Part shown: positions 25,694 through 30,804 of the stretch, piece by piece
Position numbering within the stretch: position 1 is the stretch's first letter
How the letters are laid out: the number at the start of each line of letters is the position of its first letter
Virus record (IMG/VR): IMGVR_UViG_3300048930_000437
Coordinates: 1-36,534 of that record
DNA length: 36,534 bases
Direction: 5' to 3' (one strand)
From: a virus
Made by a program: the position numbers and the translations under genes
Notes under the pieces: generated by a model
What the model saw: only the letters and a program-made list of their open reading frames with translations
The model's database searches: none
What the model was told of the DNA's origin: nothing

Positions 25694-25937
25694 AAAGGTC
25701 AACAGCTTTGCGATTGTGGTGGTCGTGTGTTCTGCGCTCTTTGCGTTCTTTACTTTTGCCGCGACGCGGTGGATCGGGACTATGGAGCGCGAGGTTGACA
25801 GGGGACGCGAGAGAGATATCCGCATCTCAACTCTTGAGCACAAGATTGCGAGCGTTGATAACAAGCTCGGTCTGATGAATTCAAAGCTCGACAAATTGGT
25901 TGATAACTTAATCGAGGACCGTAGGGGTAGGGATTAA
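25680..25937 (+). CDS. small membrane protein with coiled coil (lysis region)
   Basis: 85 residues from a GTG overlapping the lysozyme end. One N-terminal membrane helix (about residues 8-28, FAIVVVVCSALFAFFTFAATRWI) is followed by a charged coiled coil with heptads (ISTLEHKIASVDNKLGLMNSKLDKLVDNLIED). This is the topology of an inner-membrane spanin (Rz-like) or of a holin accessory protein. With the lipoprotein at 26527 it could form a two-part spanin, but that lipoprotein may also work alone. Unassigned otherwise. Confidence 0.7.
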   Translation: MTAAEKVNSFAIVVVVCSALFAFFTFAATRWIGTMEREVDRGRERDIRISTLEHKIASVDNKLGLMNSKLDKLVDNLIEDRRGRD

Positions 25938-25964
25938 GCTCTCAGACTGCACCACACTTGCTGT

Positions 25965-26876
25965 GTGAGAACCTATTTCCTAGTTGGTCTCTTGGCCTTC
26001 TCTACGCTTGTTTGGGTGGAGAAGGCTTTTTCTGATTCGCAGACCACAGTCGGCGTCTCAGCACTTGCGAGCGCTTCTCCTCGTTTCAATTGCCGTCCGC
26101 TTCTTCGCTACTACCGAAGACAAAATGAAGTCTACCTCGGCGCTCTCTGGGCAAGCTTTGGCAGGTCGCGGCGTTGCTGGAAGAGAGTGATTGCTCTTGG
26201 TAAGCCTACGACGCTGCAAATCTACGCAACGAATGAGAACTGCAGGAAGAAGGGAAACTGCTTTAAGGGTGAGTTTTTGCCGACGGTTTCAGTTGGGGAG
26301 CTCGAGCGCAGGACTCTAAGCGGAGAGACTCGCACCGGCTCCCAGTGGGTTAGGCTCTTCCGCAGCATACGTTCATTCTGTGATGGCAATCTTGAGGGCG
26401 AGAGCCGTTGCTTGCTTGCGCTGGGTCTTGAGAGCCAGTGGTCGCGCAAAATGACGAACAAGCTTGTTGAGCTTGCAGCTTTTGCGGGGTGGAGTAGTGA
26501 ATACGTGGTCACGAATCCTTCAATCAATGCGGGGTTTCAAGGCCGCTCTCGTGCTGGGTTGCGTGAGCGTCATGTTACTACTCGCAAGCTGTTCTTCCCG
26601 GCAAGAGATTCGGGAAGAGAGATTATTACTCTCGACGGAGTTGCTGCAAGTTACGTGTGCAACAGATGGGCTGGTGATGAAATATCCGAGGAACAACTGC
26701 GAGAGTCGATCCGTCGAAACTGTCGAAGTAAAACTCGATATTTCGGCTTGTGGTGTCCAGAGTGGCAGGGACTCAGTGGCGACTCGTCCGTCGCTCCTCC
26801 TCCCCGTTCTCGAAAGCCTAGTGTTAATTACCGGAGCCTTTTTAGGTTTCACCAGATAACGAGAGAGGAGTGTTGA
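25965..26876 (+). CDS. secreted protein of unknown function, 303 aa, host of a nested gene
   Basis: A GTG start gives an N-terminal signal peptide (YFLVGLLAFSTLVWVEKAFS), so the product is exported. The body is Cys- and Arg-rich: FNCRPLLRYYRRQNEVYLGALWASFGRSRRCWKR, LQIYATNENCRKKGNC, ESRCLLALGLESQWSRK, then DGVAASYVC and YFGLWCPEWQG near the end. I recall similar uncharacterised secreted proteins in phages near lysis genes, but not a function; a hydrolase is possible. The C-terminal third is overlapped in the +1 frame by a lipoprotein gene (26527-26859). The ribosome site is weak. Confidence 0.7.
   Translation: MRTYFLVGLLAFSTLVWVEKAFSDSQTTVGVSALASASPRFNCRPLLRYYRRQNEVYLGALWASFGRSRRCWKRVIALGKPTTLQIYATNENCRKKGNCFKGEFLPTVSVGELERRTLSGETRTGSQWVRLFRSIRSFCDGNLEGESRCLLALGLESQWSRKMTNKLVELAAFAGWSSEYVVTNPSINAGFQGRSRAGLRERHVTTRKLFFPARDSGREIITLDGVAASYVCNRWAGDEISEEQLRESIRRNCRSKTRYFGLWCPEWQGLSGDSSVAPPPRSRKPSVNYRSLFRFHQITREEC
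26527..26859 (+). CDS. nested lipoprotein spanin (u-spanin-like)
   Basis: This 110-residue frame lies wholly inside the 25965-26876 gene, in the +1 frame. It begins MRGFKAALVLGCVSVMLLLASC, a signal sequence ending in a lipobox (LLASC, lipid on Cys22), and ends with a hydrophobic helix (about residues 86-106, LLLPVLESLVLITGAFLGF). Outer-membrane lipid at one end and inner-membrane helix at the other is the plan of unimolecular spanins such as T1 gp11, which fuse the two membranes in the last step of lysis. No strong ribosome site precedes the ATG, so coupling to the host gene is possible. If the C-terminal helix is not a true membrane segment, it would be an Rz1-like partner. Confidence 0.72.
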   Translation: MRGFKAALVLGCVSVMLLLASCSSRQEIREERLLLSTELLQVTCATDGLVMKYPRNNCESRSVETVEVKLDISACGVQSGRDSVATRPSLLLPVLESLVLITGAFLGFTR

Positions 26877-26877
26877 T

Positions 26878-27177
26878 ATGGGTTCATTCATTAACTTACT
26901 GAATAGGGCACTGAGCTTACTGCCTAAGAACGGGGGGAAGACTCAGGGCGGTCTTGTAGCAATGGGCATCTCGATGTTGCTCGGGCTTGTGGGGCAGTAC
27001 CTACCGGTGCAGCCTGATGCGGAGCAAGTCAACATGATCATGCTGTACGGTCAGCAGGCTCTTGAGGGCATCTCTCAAATCCTTGCAATATTCGGCATTT
27101 CACTCTTCGGCGTCGGCGCTACTCACAAAGCTGTGAAGGCGGTCGACAAGAAGGATGTTCCGATGTGGGACCGGTAG
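26878..27177 (+). CDS. holin candidate, two-helix membrane protein
   Basis: 99 residues, beginning one base after the stop at 26876 with GAGAGGAG upstream. It has two hydrophobic segments, GGLVAMGISMLLGLVGQYLPV (about residues 23-43) and ISQILAIFGISLFGVGATH (about 63-81), and a charged C-terminus, fitting a class II holin. Holins make the inner-membrane lesions that let lysozyme out. No family is recognised with confidence. It is the last gene of the late operon. Confidence 0.6.
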   Translation: MGSFINLLNRALSLLPKNGGKTQGGLVAMGISMLLGLVGQYLPVQPDAEQVNMIMLYGQQALEGISQILAIFGISLFGVGATHKAVKAVDKKDVPMWDR

Positions 27178-27182
27178 GCTCC

Positions 27183-27416
27183 TTACTGCAGCTCGGGTTC
27201 AATTGTATAGACACAAACTCCGAGCTCAGCTCGTCCCTTGCTCATAAGCTCACCAACAAAGCGCATCCTTTCCGATTCATCCTCGTGGCAAAAGATGACC
27301 GTCGTCAGGTCACAAATCAACTTCAAATCGTTCTTGTATGAGCCCCAACCTAGAAGCTTTGCTCTGGTCTGAGGGTCGTCACCTATCTGTCTGAGGGCTG
27401 CGAAAGTTTGGCTCAT
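27183..27416 (-). CDS. small reverse-strand protein of unknown function
   Basis: 77 residues on the - strand with a near-perfect site (AGGAGGT, complement of 27419-27425) 3 bases before the ATG, which strongly supports real expression. It contains KLICDLTTVIFCHEDESERMRFVGELMSKGRAELGVCVYTIE, probably alpha-beta. It is convergent with the late operon, with only 5 bases between stops, and sits beside attP, a common place for genes expressed from the prophage. Not recognised. Confidence 0.75.
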   Translation of the reverse strand: MSQTFAALRQIGDDPQTRAKLLGWGSYKNDLKLICDLTTVIFCHEDESERMRFVGELMSKGRAELGVCVYTIEPELQ

Positions 27417-27431
27417 GGACCTCCTAAAGTC

Positions 27432-27445
27432 GTTTCGAGCGAAAC
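27432..27445. repeat. inverted repeat upstream of the reverse-strand gene
   Basis: GTTTCG and CGAAAC are separated by 2 bases, a compact dyad just upstream of the ribosome site of the reverse-strand gene. It could be an operator for that gene or part of attP. Confidence 0.4.
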
Positions 27446-27493
27446 CCCTATTGGTCCCTGCTCTCCTAACTAATTAAGACATCGGAGCTTTCT

Positions 27494-27540
27494 TAGGTTT
27501 CCTAAACCTGAGGTCGCGCGTTCGAATCGCGCCGGGGGTA
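27494..27540 (+). other. attP: attP core: 3' half of a tRNA-Arg (CCT) gene
   Basis: The sequence folds as the 3' part of a tRNA: anticodon stem TAGGT/ACCTG with loop TTCCTAA (anticodon CCT at 27501-27503), variable bases AGGTC, T stem GCGCG/CGCGC with loop TTCGAAT, then the acceptor strand CGGGGGT and discriminator A. No proper 5' half precedes it. Temperate phages with tyrosine integrases often carry such a segment so that integration restores the interrupted host tRNA. No CCA follows (CTT instead), so the host would add CCA enzymatically. The integrase gene begins about 200 bases downstream. Confidence 0.88.
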
Positions 27541-27544
27541 CTTA

Positions 27545-27562
27545 ATTTTAACGTGTTAAAAT
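27545..27562. repeat. perfect dyad beside attP core
   Basis: ATTTTAAC and GTTAAAAT flank a 2-base centre, starting 5 bases after the tRNA-like end. It is a likely protein-binding site for recombination or regulation. Confidence 0.55.
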
Positions 27563-27620
27563 CTCAGCACTTTTACAGCAAATTCTCTAGAATACTCGTT
27601 TTTTTGGGGCAAAAAGCCTC

Positions 27621-27660
27621 GTTTCAGTTGGGTTCAGTTACGTTCAATTGGGTTCGCTAT
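27621..27660 (+). repeat. four 10-bp phased repeats (putative integrase arm sites)
   Basis: Decamers start at 27621, 27631, 27641 and 27651: GTTTCAGTTG, GGTTCAGTTA, CGTTCAATTG, GGTTCGCTAT. The last is degenerate. Ten-base spacing puts all copies on one face of the helix. They lie between the attP core and the integrase gene, where arm-type sites are expected. Confidence 0.65.
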
Positions 27661-27697
27661 TGTCTTTTGAGATGCTGCTAGATACGGTGACGTGCGT

Positions 27698-27732
27698 TGA
27701 GATTGGTCCCGAATGGGGCCCCGAAAATCTCA
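27698..27732 (+). promoter_or_regulatory. hairpin before integrase start
   Basis: TGAGATT (27698-27704) and AATCTCA (27726-27732) form a 7-bp stem, with a weaker inner pairing (GGTCCC/GGGGCC). It ends 12 bases before the integrase ATG, so it could modulate translation or mark protein-binding sites; there is no U tract. Confidence 0.4.
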
Positions 27733-27744
27733 GGTAAAGCGGAA

Positions 27745-28920
27745 ATGAATCAGTCGAAATTGCGAAAACTAATAGCTGAAGCTGGAGCCGAGGACCGCTC
27801 GGTAAAGGATACCGAACAGAAGGGGCTCCACATCAGGCTAAGGGATGGCAAGGGGACCTTCTACTTTCGGGCCACGCACCCTGAAACGGGGGAGAGGATA
27901 AAGAAGAGGATTGCGGGTTGCGATGAGGTGACACTTGAGCAGGCGCGGCGCATAGCGGCGAAGCTTATGTCGGATATGTACATGGGGCTCTTTGGGCTTA
28001 AGGAGAAGCCTCAGAAGACGTTGGCTGATGTTTTCGCAAAGTACATTAAGGATGAAATCGGGCCTCGAAGGGCAAGCAGTACGGTGAAGTATTATCGGAA
28101 CTATTTCGAAGCAATGCGGGACTACCACAGGATGCCGGTCGCTGCTTTCACTCCTGAGCTCTGCTCTCAGCTCCACAGGGAGGTGAAGGAGGCTCTGGGC
28201 AAGGATAGGAAGAGGGCGAGGACTGGAGGGCAGACGGGGGCAAACCGCACTCTGGCGGTGCTTAGCACGCTTCTGGGGTACAGCATGAAGCTTGGGCTTG
28301 TGACGGTGAACGCTGCGAGCACGGTGAGGCGCTTTAGGGAAACTCCAAGAGAGCGCTTTCTCTCACCTCAGGAGCTGAAACGCTTCTTTTTGGCGCTGCA
28401 GGCGCATGATGGGAGGCTCAGACATGCGCAGGACCTAACGATGCTTTTGCTCTTCTCGGGCCTCAGGAAAGGCTCAGGACTGGGGCTGCGCTTTGATGAG
28501 TGGGACAGGAAGGCTCGGAAATTGACCGTAACACGCACTAAGAGCGGCAAAACTCACGAGGTCTACTGTGTGGACCCCGTGCAGGAAATGCTCGTTAGGA
28601 GGCAAGCAGAGGGCTCTGAGTGGGTCTTCGCTAGGATAGGCAATAAGGGGAAACCCATGACGGACATCAAGCGGGGGTTCGCTTCGCTTTGTGAACTGGC
28701 GCAGGTGGAGAACTTCACGATACACGATCTGAAGCGGACATTCCTGACCTACGCTTACGAGTCGGAAGTAAACCCTCAAGTGGTGGCTGCAATGGGCGGT
28801 CACGCGGTGCCAGGCATTACTGCGCGTGTATACGGCAAGGTGCTTTGGAGCTCTTTAATAAAGGGCTATCAGCAAACTTTTGAGCTGATGGCTAGAATTG
28901 GCGGCTACTCGTCGAAGTGA
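27745..28920 (+). CDS. int: tyrosine-type integrase
   Basis: 391 residues from ATG 27745; a longer in-frame start at 27697 is less likely. An N-terminal arm-binding-like domain (LHIRLRDGKGTFYFRATHPETGERIKKRI) is followed by a SAM-like core-binding domain (about residues 90-190) and the catalytic domain. Catalytic residues: Arg241 (SGLRKG), Lys in TKSGKTHEV (266-269), His327 (IHDLKRTF), His353 (GGHAVPG) and nucleophile Tyr363 (ARVYGK). The second Arg of the family (HxxR) is replaced by Lys330, with Arg331 next to it. It should recombine the adjacent attP with a host tRNA-Arg gene. Its end overlaps the convergent repressor gene by 16 bases. Confidence 0.95.
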   Translation: MNQSKLRKLIAEAGAEDRSVKDTEQKGLHIRLRDGKGTFYFRATHPETGERIKKRIAGCDEVTLEQARRIAAKLMSDMYMGLFGLKEKPQKTLADVFAKYIKDEIGPRRASSTVKYYRNYFEAMRDYHRMPVAAFTPELCSQLHREVKEALGKDRKRARTGGQTGANRTLAVLSTLLGYSMKLGLVTVNAASTVRRFRETPRERFLSPQELKRFFLALQAHDGRLRHAQDLTMLLLFSGLRKGSGLGLRFDEWDRKARKLTVTRTKSGKTHEVYCVDPVQEMLVRRQAEGSEWVFARIGNKGKPMTDIKRGFASLCELAQVENFTIHDLKRTFLTYAYESEVNPQVVAAMGGHAVPGITARVYGKVLWSSLIKGYQQTFELMARIGGYSSK

Positions 28921-29183
28921 CGGGCGGCCTCATCGGATAGGACTTGTGCAATGCGAGAAGCGCTCCAATTGTATATGGATGCAGCTAAGGCGAAAGCTTT
29001 TAACGATGGCTGTTTCCCGTTGTTCCAGTGCGTCAACGTGGGCATTGGGAACCCCGTGCGTCTCCAGATGTCGGCCATGTTCGCTGGCTTAGACTCAGGG
29101 TTCTTCTTAGCCTTCAAGACATCCTCGGTCTCGAGCATAGCTCTGACGAACGGGCTGTCTGCAAATTTTTTTACTTTTCTCAT
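28905..29183 (-). CDS. Xre/CI-like HTH repressor, short form
   Basis: 92 residues on the - strand. The segment NMADIWRRTGFPMPTLTHWNNGKQPSLKAFALAASIYNWSASRIAQVL has the helix-turn-helix pattern of Xre/CI proteins (I..xTGxxxxTLxxWxxG). There is no C-terminal LexA/CI-like peptidase domain, so induction cannot work by RecA-stimulated self-cleavage of this protein. Being reverse to the early operon and beside the dyads at 29203-29417 makes it the likely lysogeny repressor. The ribosome site is weak. Confidence 0.75.
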   Translation of the reverse strand: MRKVKKFADSPFVRAMLETEDVLKAKKNPESKPANMADIWRRTGFPMPTLTHWNNGKQPSLKAFALAASIYNWSASRIAQVLSDEAARHFDE

Positions 29184-29202
29184 TTCAATCGCTTACGCGT
29201 TT

Positions 29203-29220
29203 TCTTTCCTCAAGGAAAGA
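29203..29220. repeat. dyad upstream of repressor start
   Basis: TCTTTCC and GGAAAGA are separated by TCAA. It lies about 20 bases upstream of the repressor ATG on the - strand and is a candidate autoregulatory operator or leader hairpin. Confidence 0.5.
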
Positions 29221-29357
29221 TTTCTGATTGACGGATTCTTAAACTCGTCGTAAATCTCTCACTGTCAGTTCTATGAGCGGCGTCATGTCACTCTTAAAAA
29301 CTGGTTTTTTTATTGGATTTATCAAGGTTGTGCAGACTAACTAGGAGAAGAAAAGCA

Positions 29358-29385
29358 CCGGCCATAAGCGCTAACTTATGACCGG
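29358..29385. repeat. large dyad, operator candidate 1
   Basis: CCGGCCATAAG (29358-29368) and CTTATGACCGG (29375-29385) pair over 11 positions with one mismatch and a 6-base centre. The half-site CATAAG recurs in the next dyad. As RNA on the - strand it would be followed by TGCTTTTCTT, so a leftward terminator is an alternative reading. Confidence 0.65.
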
Positions 29386-29392
29386 CAAAAAT

Positions 29393-29417
29393 AACATAAA
29401 GCTGAGCGCCTTATGTT
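29393..29417. repeat. dyad, operator candidate 2
   Basis: AACATAA (29393-29399) and TTATGTT (29411-29417) form a 7-bp inverted repeat with an 11-base centre, 8 bases after the previous dyad. Both dyads share CATAA half-sites, suggesting one dimeric protein binds both. Confidence 0.6.
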
Positions 29418-29530
29418 GTTGAATATAGTAATTGAGGTGCGTTATTGCAAGTTTGAATCCAGTTTCGTTCAGTTAGATGCTGTTCGGTGCTGCTTCGTAC
29501 TCTCAGGGCTAGTTCATCGCTTTTCTTTCT

Positions 29531-29547
29531 CCTCTATAAAACAGAGG
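29531..29547 (+). promoter_or_regulatory. hairpin covering the ribosome site of the first early gene
   Basis: CCTCT (29531-29535) can pair with AGAGG (29543-29547), the latter being part of the AGAGGGG ribosome site for the ATG at 29555. The loop contains TATAAA. If transcription starts upstream, the hairpin could lower translation of this regulator; if TATAAA is the -10 box, the hairpin would not form. Confidence 0.4.
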
Positions 29548-29554
29548 GGAAAGC

Positions 29555-29854
29555 ATGGAAAAACAATATCTTACAGTTGAAGAGGCTGTAAAAACCTTAA
29601 AATCAATGGGGATATGCGTCGGCAGAAGTGTCGTTCGCTCCCTAATCATCCAAAAGCGTCTTCCCGTCCTAGTTCTTGGGCGGCGGCAGTTCATTCAGAT
29701 TTCAGACCTTAAAGAATGTCTGAAGAAACTGGCTGCGGAATCGGGCGCAATCAACTTTGGAATACTTCTTAGCTGGTTCGGACTGGGACTGATACTCGCA
29801 GCATTCTGGGCCGTGGCGTCTTGGGCAGTTCTTGGCTTCATCGGTGCGCTATGA
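29555..29854 (+). CDS. excisionase-like HTH protein with C-terminal membrane segment
   Basis: 99 residues, the first gene of the rightward operon, with a strong site (AGAGGGGAAAGC). Residues 5-58 (YLTVEEAVKTLKSMGICVGRSVVRSLIIQKRLPVLVLGRRQFIQISDLKECL) match the winged HTH of MerR/excisionase-type proteins. Residues 66-99 (INFGILLSWFGLGLILAAFWAVASWAVLGFIGAL) are strongly hydrophobic, enough for one or two membrane helices. The position suggests a Cro- or Xis-like regulator; the membrane anchor is unexpected. Its stop overlaps the next ATG (ATGA). Confidence 0.72.
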   Translation: MEKQYLTVEEAVKTLKSMGICVGRSVVRSLIIQKRLPVLVLGRRQFIQISDLKECLKKLAAESGAINFGILLSWFGLGLILAAFWAVASWAVLGFIGAL

Positions 29855-30657
29855 GTCAGGCGTGCGGAGTATTCGAGGGCATTCCTGAGGCAGTGTACCG
29901 AGCTTGGGAGATGCCTTCCCAATCTACGCTCAAACACTTTGCAAAGTCACCGGCGCATGTTCGGCATTATCTGGACCGCAGCGAGTCGCAAACTGAATCA
30001 CAACTCATTGGTAGCGCAGTTCACGCAGCACTGCTTGAGCCTGATGTGTTCGCTTCTCAGTGGGGCACGTTGCCTGATGGTCTGAACCTCAGAACGAAAG
30101 CTGACAGAGCTACACGCGATGAGCTGGTGAGCTACTACGACGGCAAGCTTCTGAACTCCTATCAAATGTCGCGGGTCATGAAGTCGGTTGAGTCAGTGCG
30201 CGGTTGCACAAGTGCGATGCGGTATCTTGAGGGGCCGAAAGAACTGACAGCAGTTTTTGAGCATGAAGGCGTGAAGCTCAAAGCTCGGCTCGACTGCTTC
30301 ATTGAGAAGTACAATGTGGTGGTCGACATCAAGACAACCAAGGATGCAAGCAGAGCTTTTGAAAAGGACCTGTGGAAATACAACTACCCTTTTCAGGGCG
30401 CGTTCTACTGCGAGGCGATGAGGGCCAATCGGCTAAACGCTTCGCAGTTCTTAATCATTGCGGTTGAGACAGAGGCTCCGTTTGGCGCTCAATGCTTTCT
30501 GATCGATGAAAAGATTCTGGTCGGAATGCAACCGAAGGTCAGCGACTACGTGAAGCGCTGGCAATACTGCACACAAACAAACAACTGGCAGGGCTACGAC
30601 GATGTGATTCAACACGTCGCTTGTCCTGACTGGTTAAAACCAAAGGTGAATGTATGA
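29851..30657 (+). CDS. PD-(D/E)XK exonuclease-like protein (RecE/exonuclease VIII type)
   Basis: 268 residues. The N-terminal QSTLKHFAKSPAHVRHYLD and SQLIGSAVHAALLEPDVFASQW are typical of phage exonuclease VIII-like (DUF3799) proteins. The nuclease motif is KARLDCFIEKYNVVVDIKTTKDAS, giving Asp...Asp-x-Lys (D in ARLD, then DIKT), followed by YPFQGAFYCEAM. Such enzymes make 3' single strands for annealing or strand invasion. A Sak4-like ATPase and SSB in the same operon complete a recombination set. ATG 29851 is chosen from the ATGA overlap. Confidence 0.85.
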   Translation: MSQACGVFEGIPEAVYRAWEMPSQSTLKHFAKSPAHVRHYLDRSESQTESQLIGSAVHAALLEPDVFASQWGTLPDGLNLRTKADRATRDELVSYYDGKLLNSYQMSRVMKSVESVRGCTSAMRYLEGPKELTAVFEHEGVKLKARLDCFIEKYNVVVDIKTTKDASRAFEKDLWKYNYPFQGAFYCEAMRANRLNASQFLIIAVETEAPFGAQCFLIDEKILVGMQPKVSDYVKRWQYCTQTNNWQGYDDVIQHVACPDWLKPKVNV

Positions 30658-30800
30658 CAACGACAGACTGGTTCCAGCTGCGCAAGCAGCAATTCTTCAC
30701 AAAGCAAGAGCTTTTGTGGGTCAAAACGAGATGGTTTCTCGCAGGATTCGCAGGCGCTTCATTTGTGTTTCATGTGACTGCTTTGGTTATGGGGGCTTGA
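30654..30800 (+). CDS. small membrane protein, 48 aa
   Basis: The ATG overlaps the nuclease stop (ATGA), and the frame runs 48 codons to TGA at 30798. The N-terminal half is polar (TTTDWFQLRKQQFFTKQELL) and the C-terminal half hydrophobic (WFLAGFAGASFVFHVTALVM), a single membrane helix. Spacing to both neighbours supports a real gene. Function unknown. Confidence 0.6.
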   Translation: MTTTDWFQLRKQQFFTKQELLWVKTRWFLAGFAGASFVFHVTALVMGA

Positions 30801-30804
30801 GACG

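Larger units (their letters stand above)
27558..27733. repeat. four copies of ATCTCA/TGAGAT around the attP arm
   Basis: The decamer AAAATCTCAG occurs identically at 27558-27567 and 27724-27733. Inverted relatives TTTTGAGAT (27665-27673) and TTGAGATT (27697-27704) lie between. These bracket the phased decamers and are candidates for integrase arm or Xis sites. Confidence 0.5.
29184..29554. promoter_or_regulatory. lysogeny/early control region
   Basis: This 371-bp gap lies between the reverse-strand repressor and the rightward early operon and should hold their divergent promoters. It contains three dyads (listed separately) and a RBS-covering hairpin at its right end. A 23-codon frame at 29273-29344 is too weak to call. 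A TATAAA at 29535-29540 could be the -10 of the early promoter, but no good -35 is visible. Confidence 0.7.

Noticed and set aside
27190-27226. Bidirectional terminator between the late operon and the reverse-strand gene
   Set aside because: AGCTCGG/CCGAGCT can pair, but the stem is short, the loop is long and there is no T tract on either side. It also encodes the C-terminus of the reverse-strand protein.
27444-27540. A complete phage-encoded tRNA-Arg
   Set aside because: ACCCCTA at 27444 could pair with most of the acceptor strand, but it lies 50 bases before the anticodon stem instead of about 26, and no proper D arm is seen. The 3' half is better explained as attP.
29273-29344. A 23-codon hydrophobic frame in the control region
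   Set aside because: Very short, no ribosome site, and it lies in a region explained by regulatory dyads.
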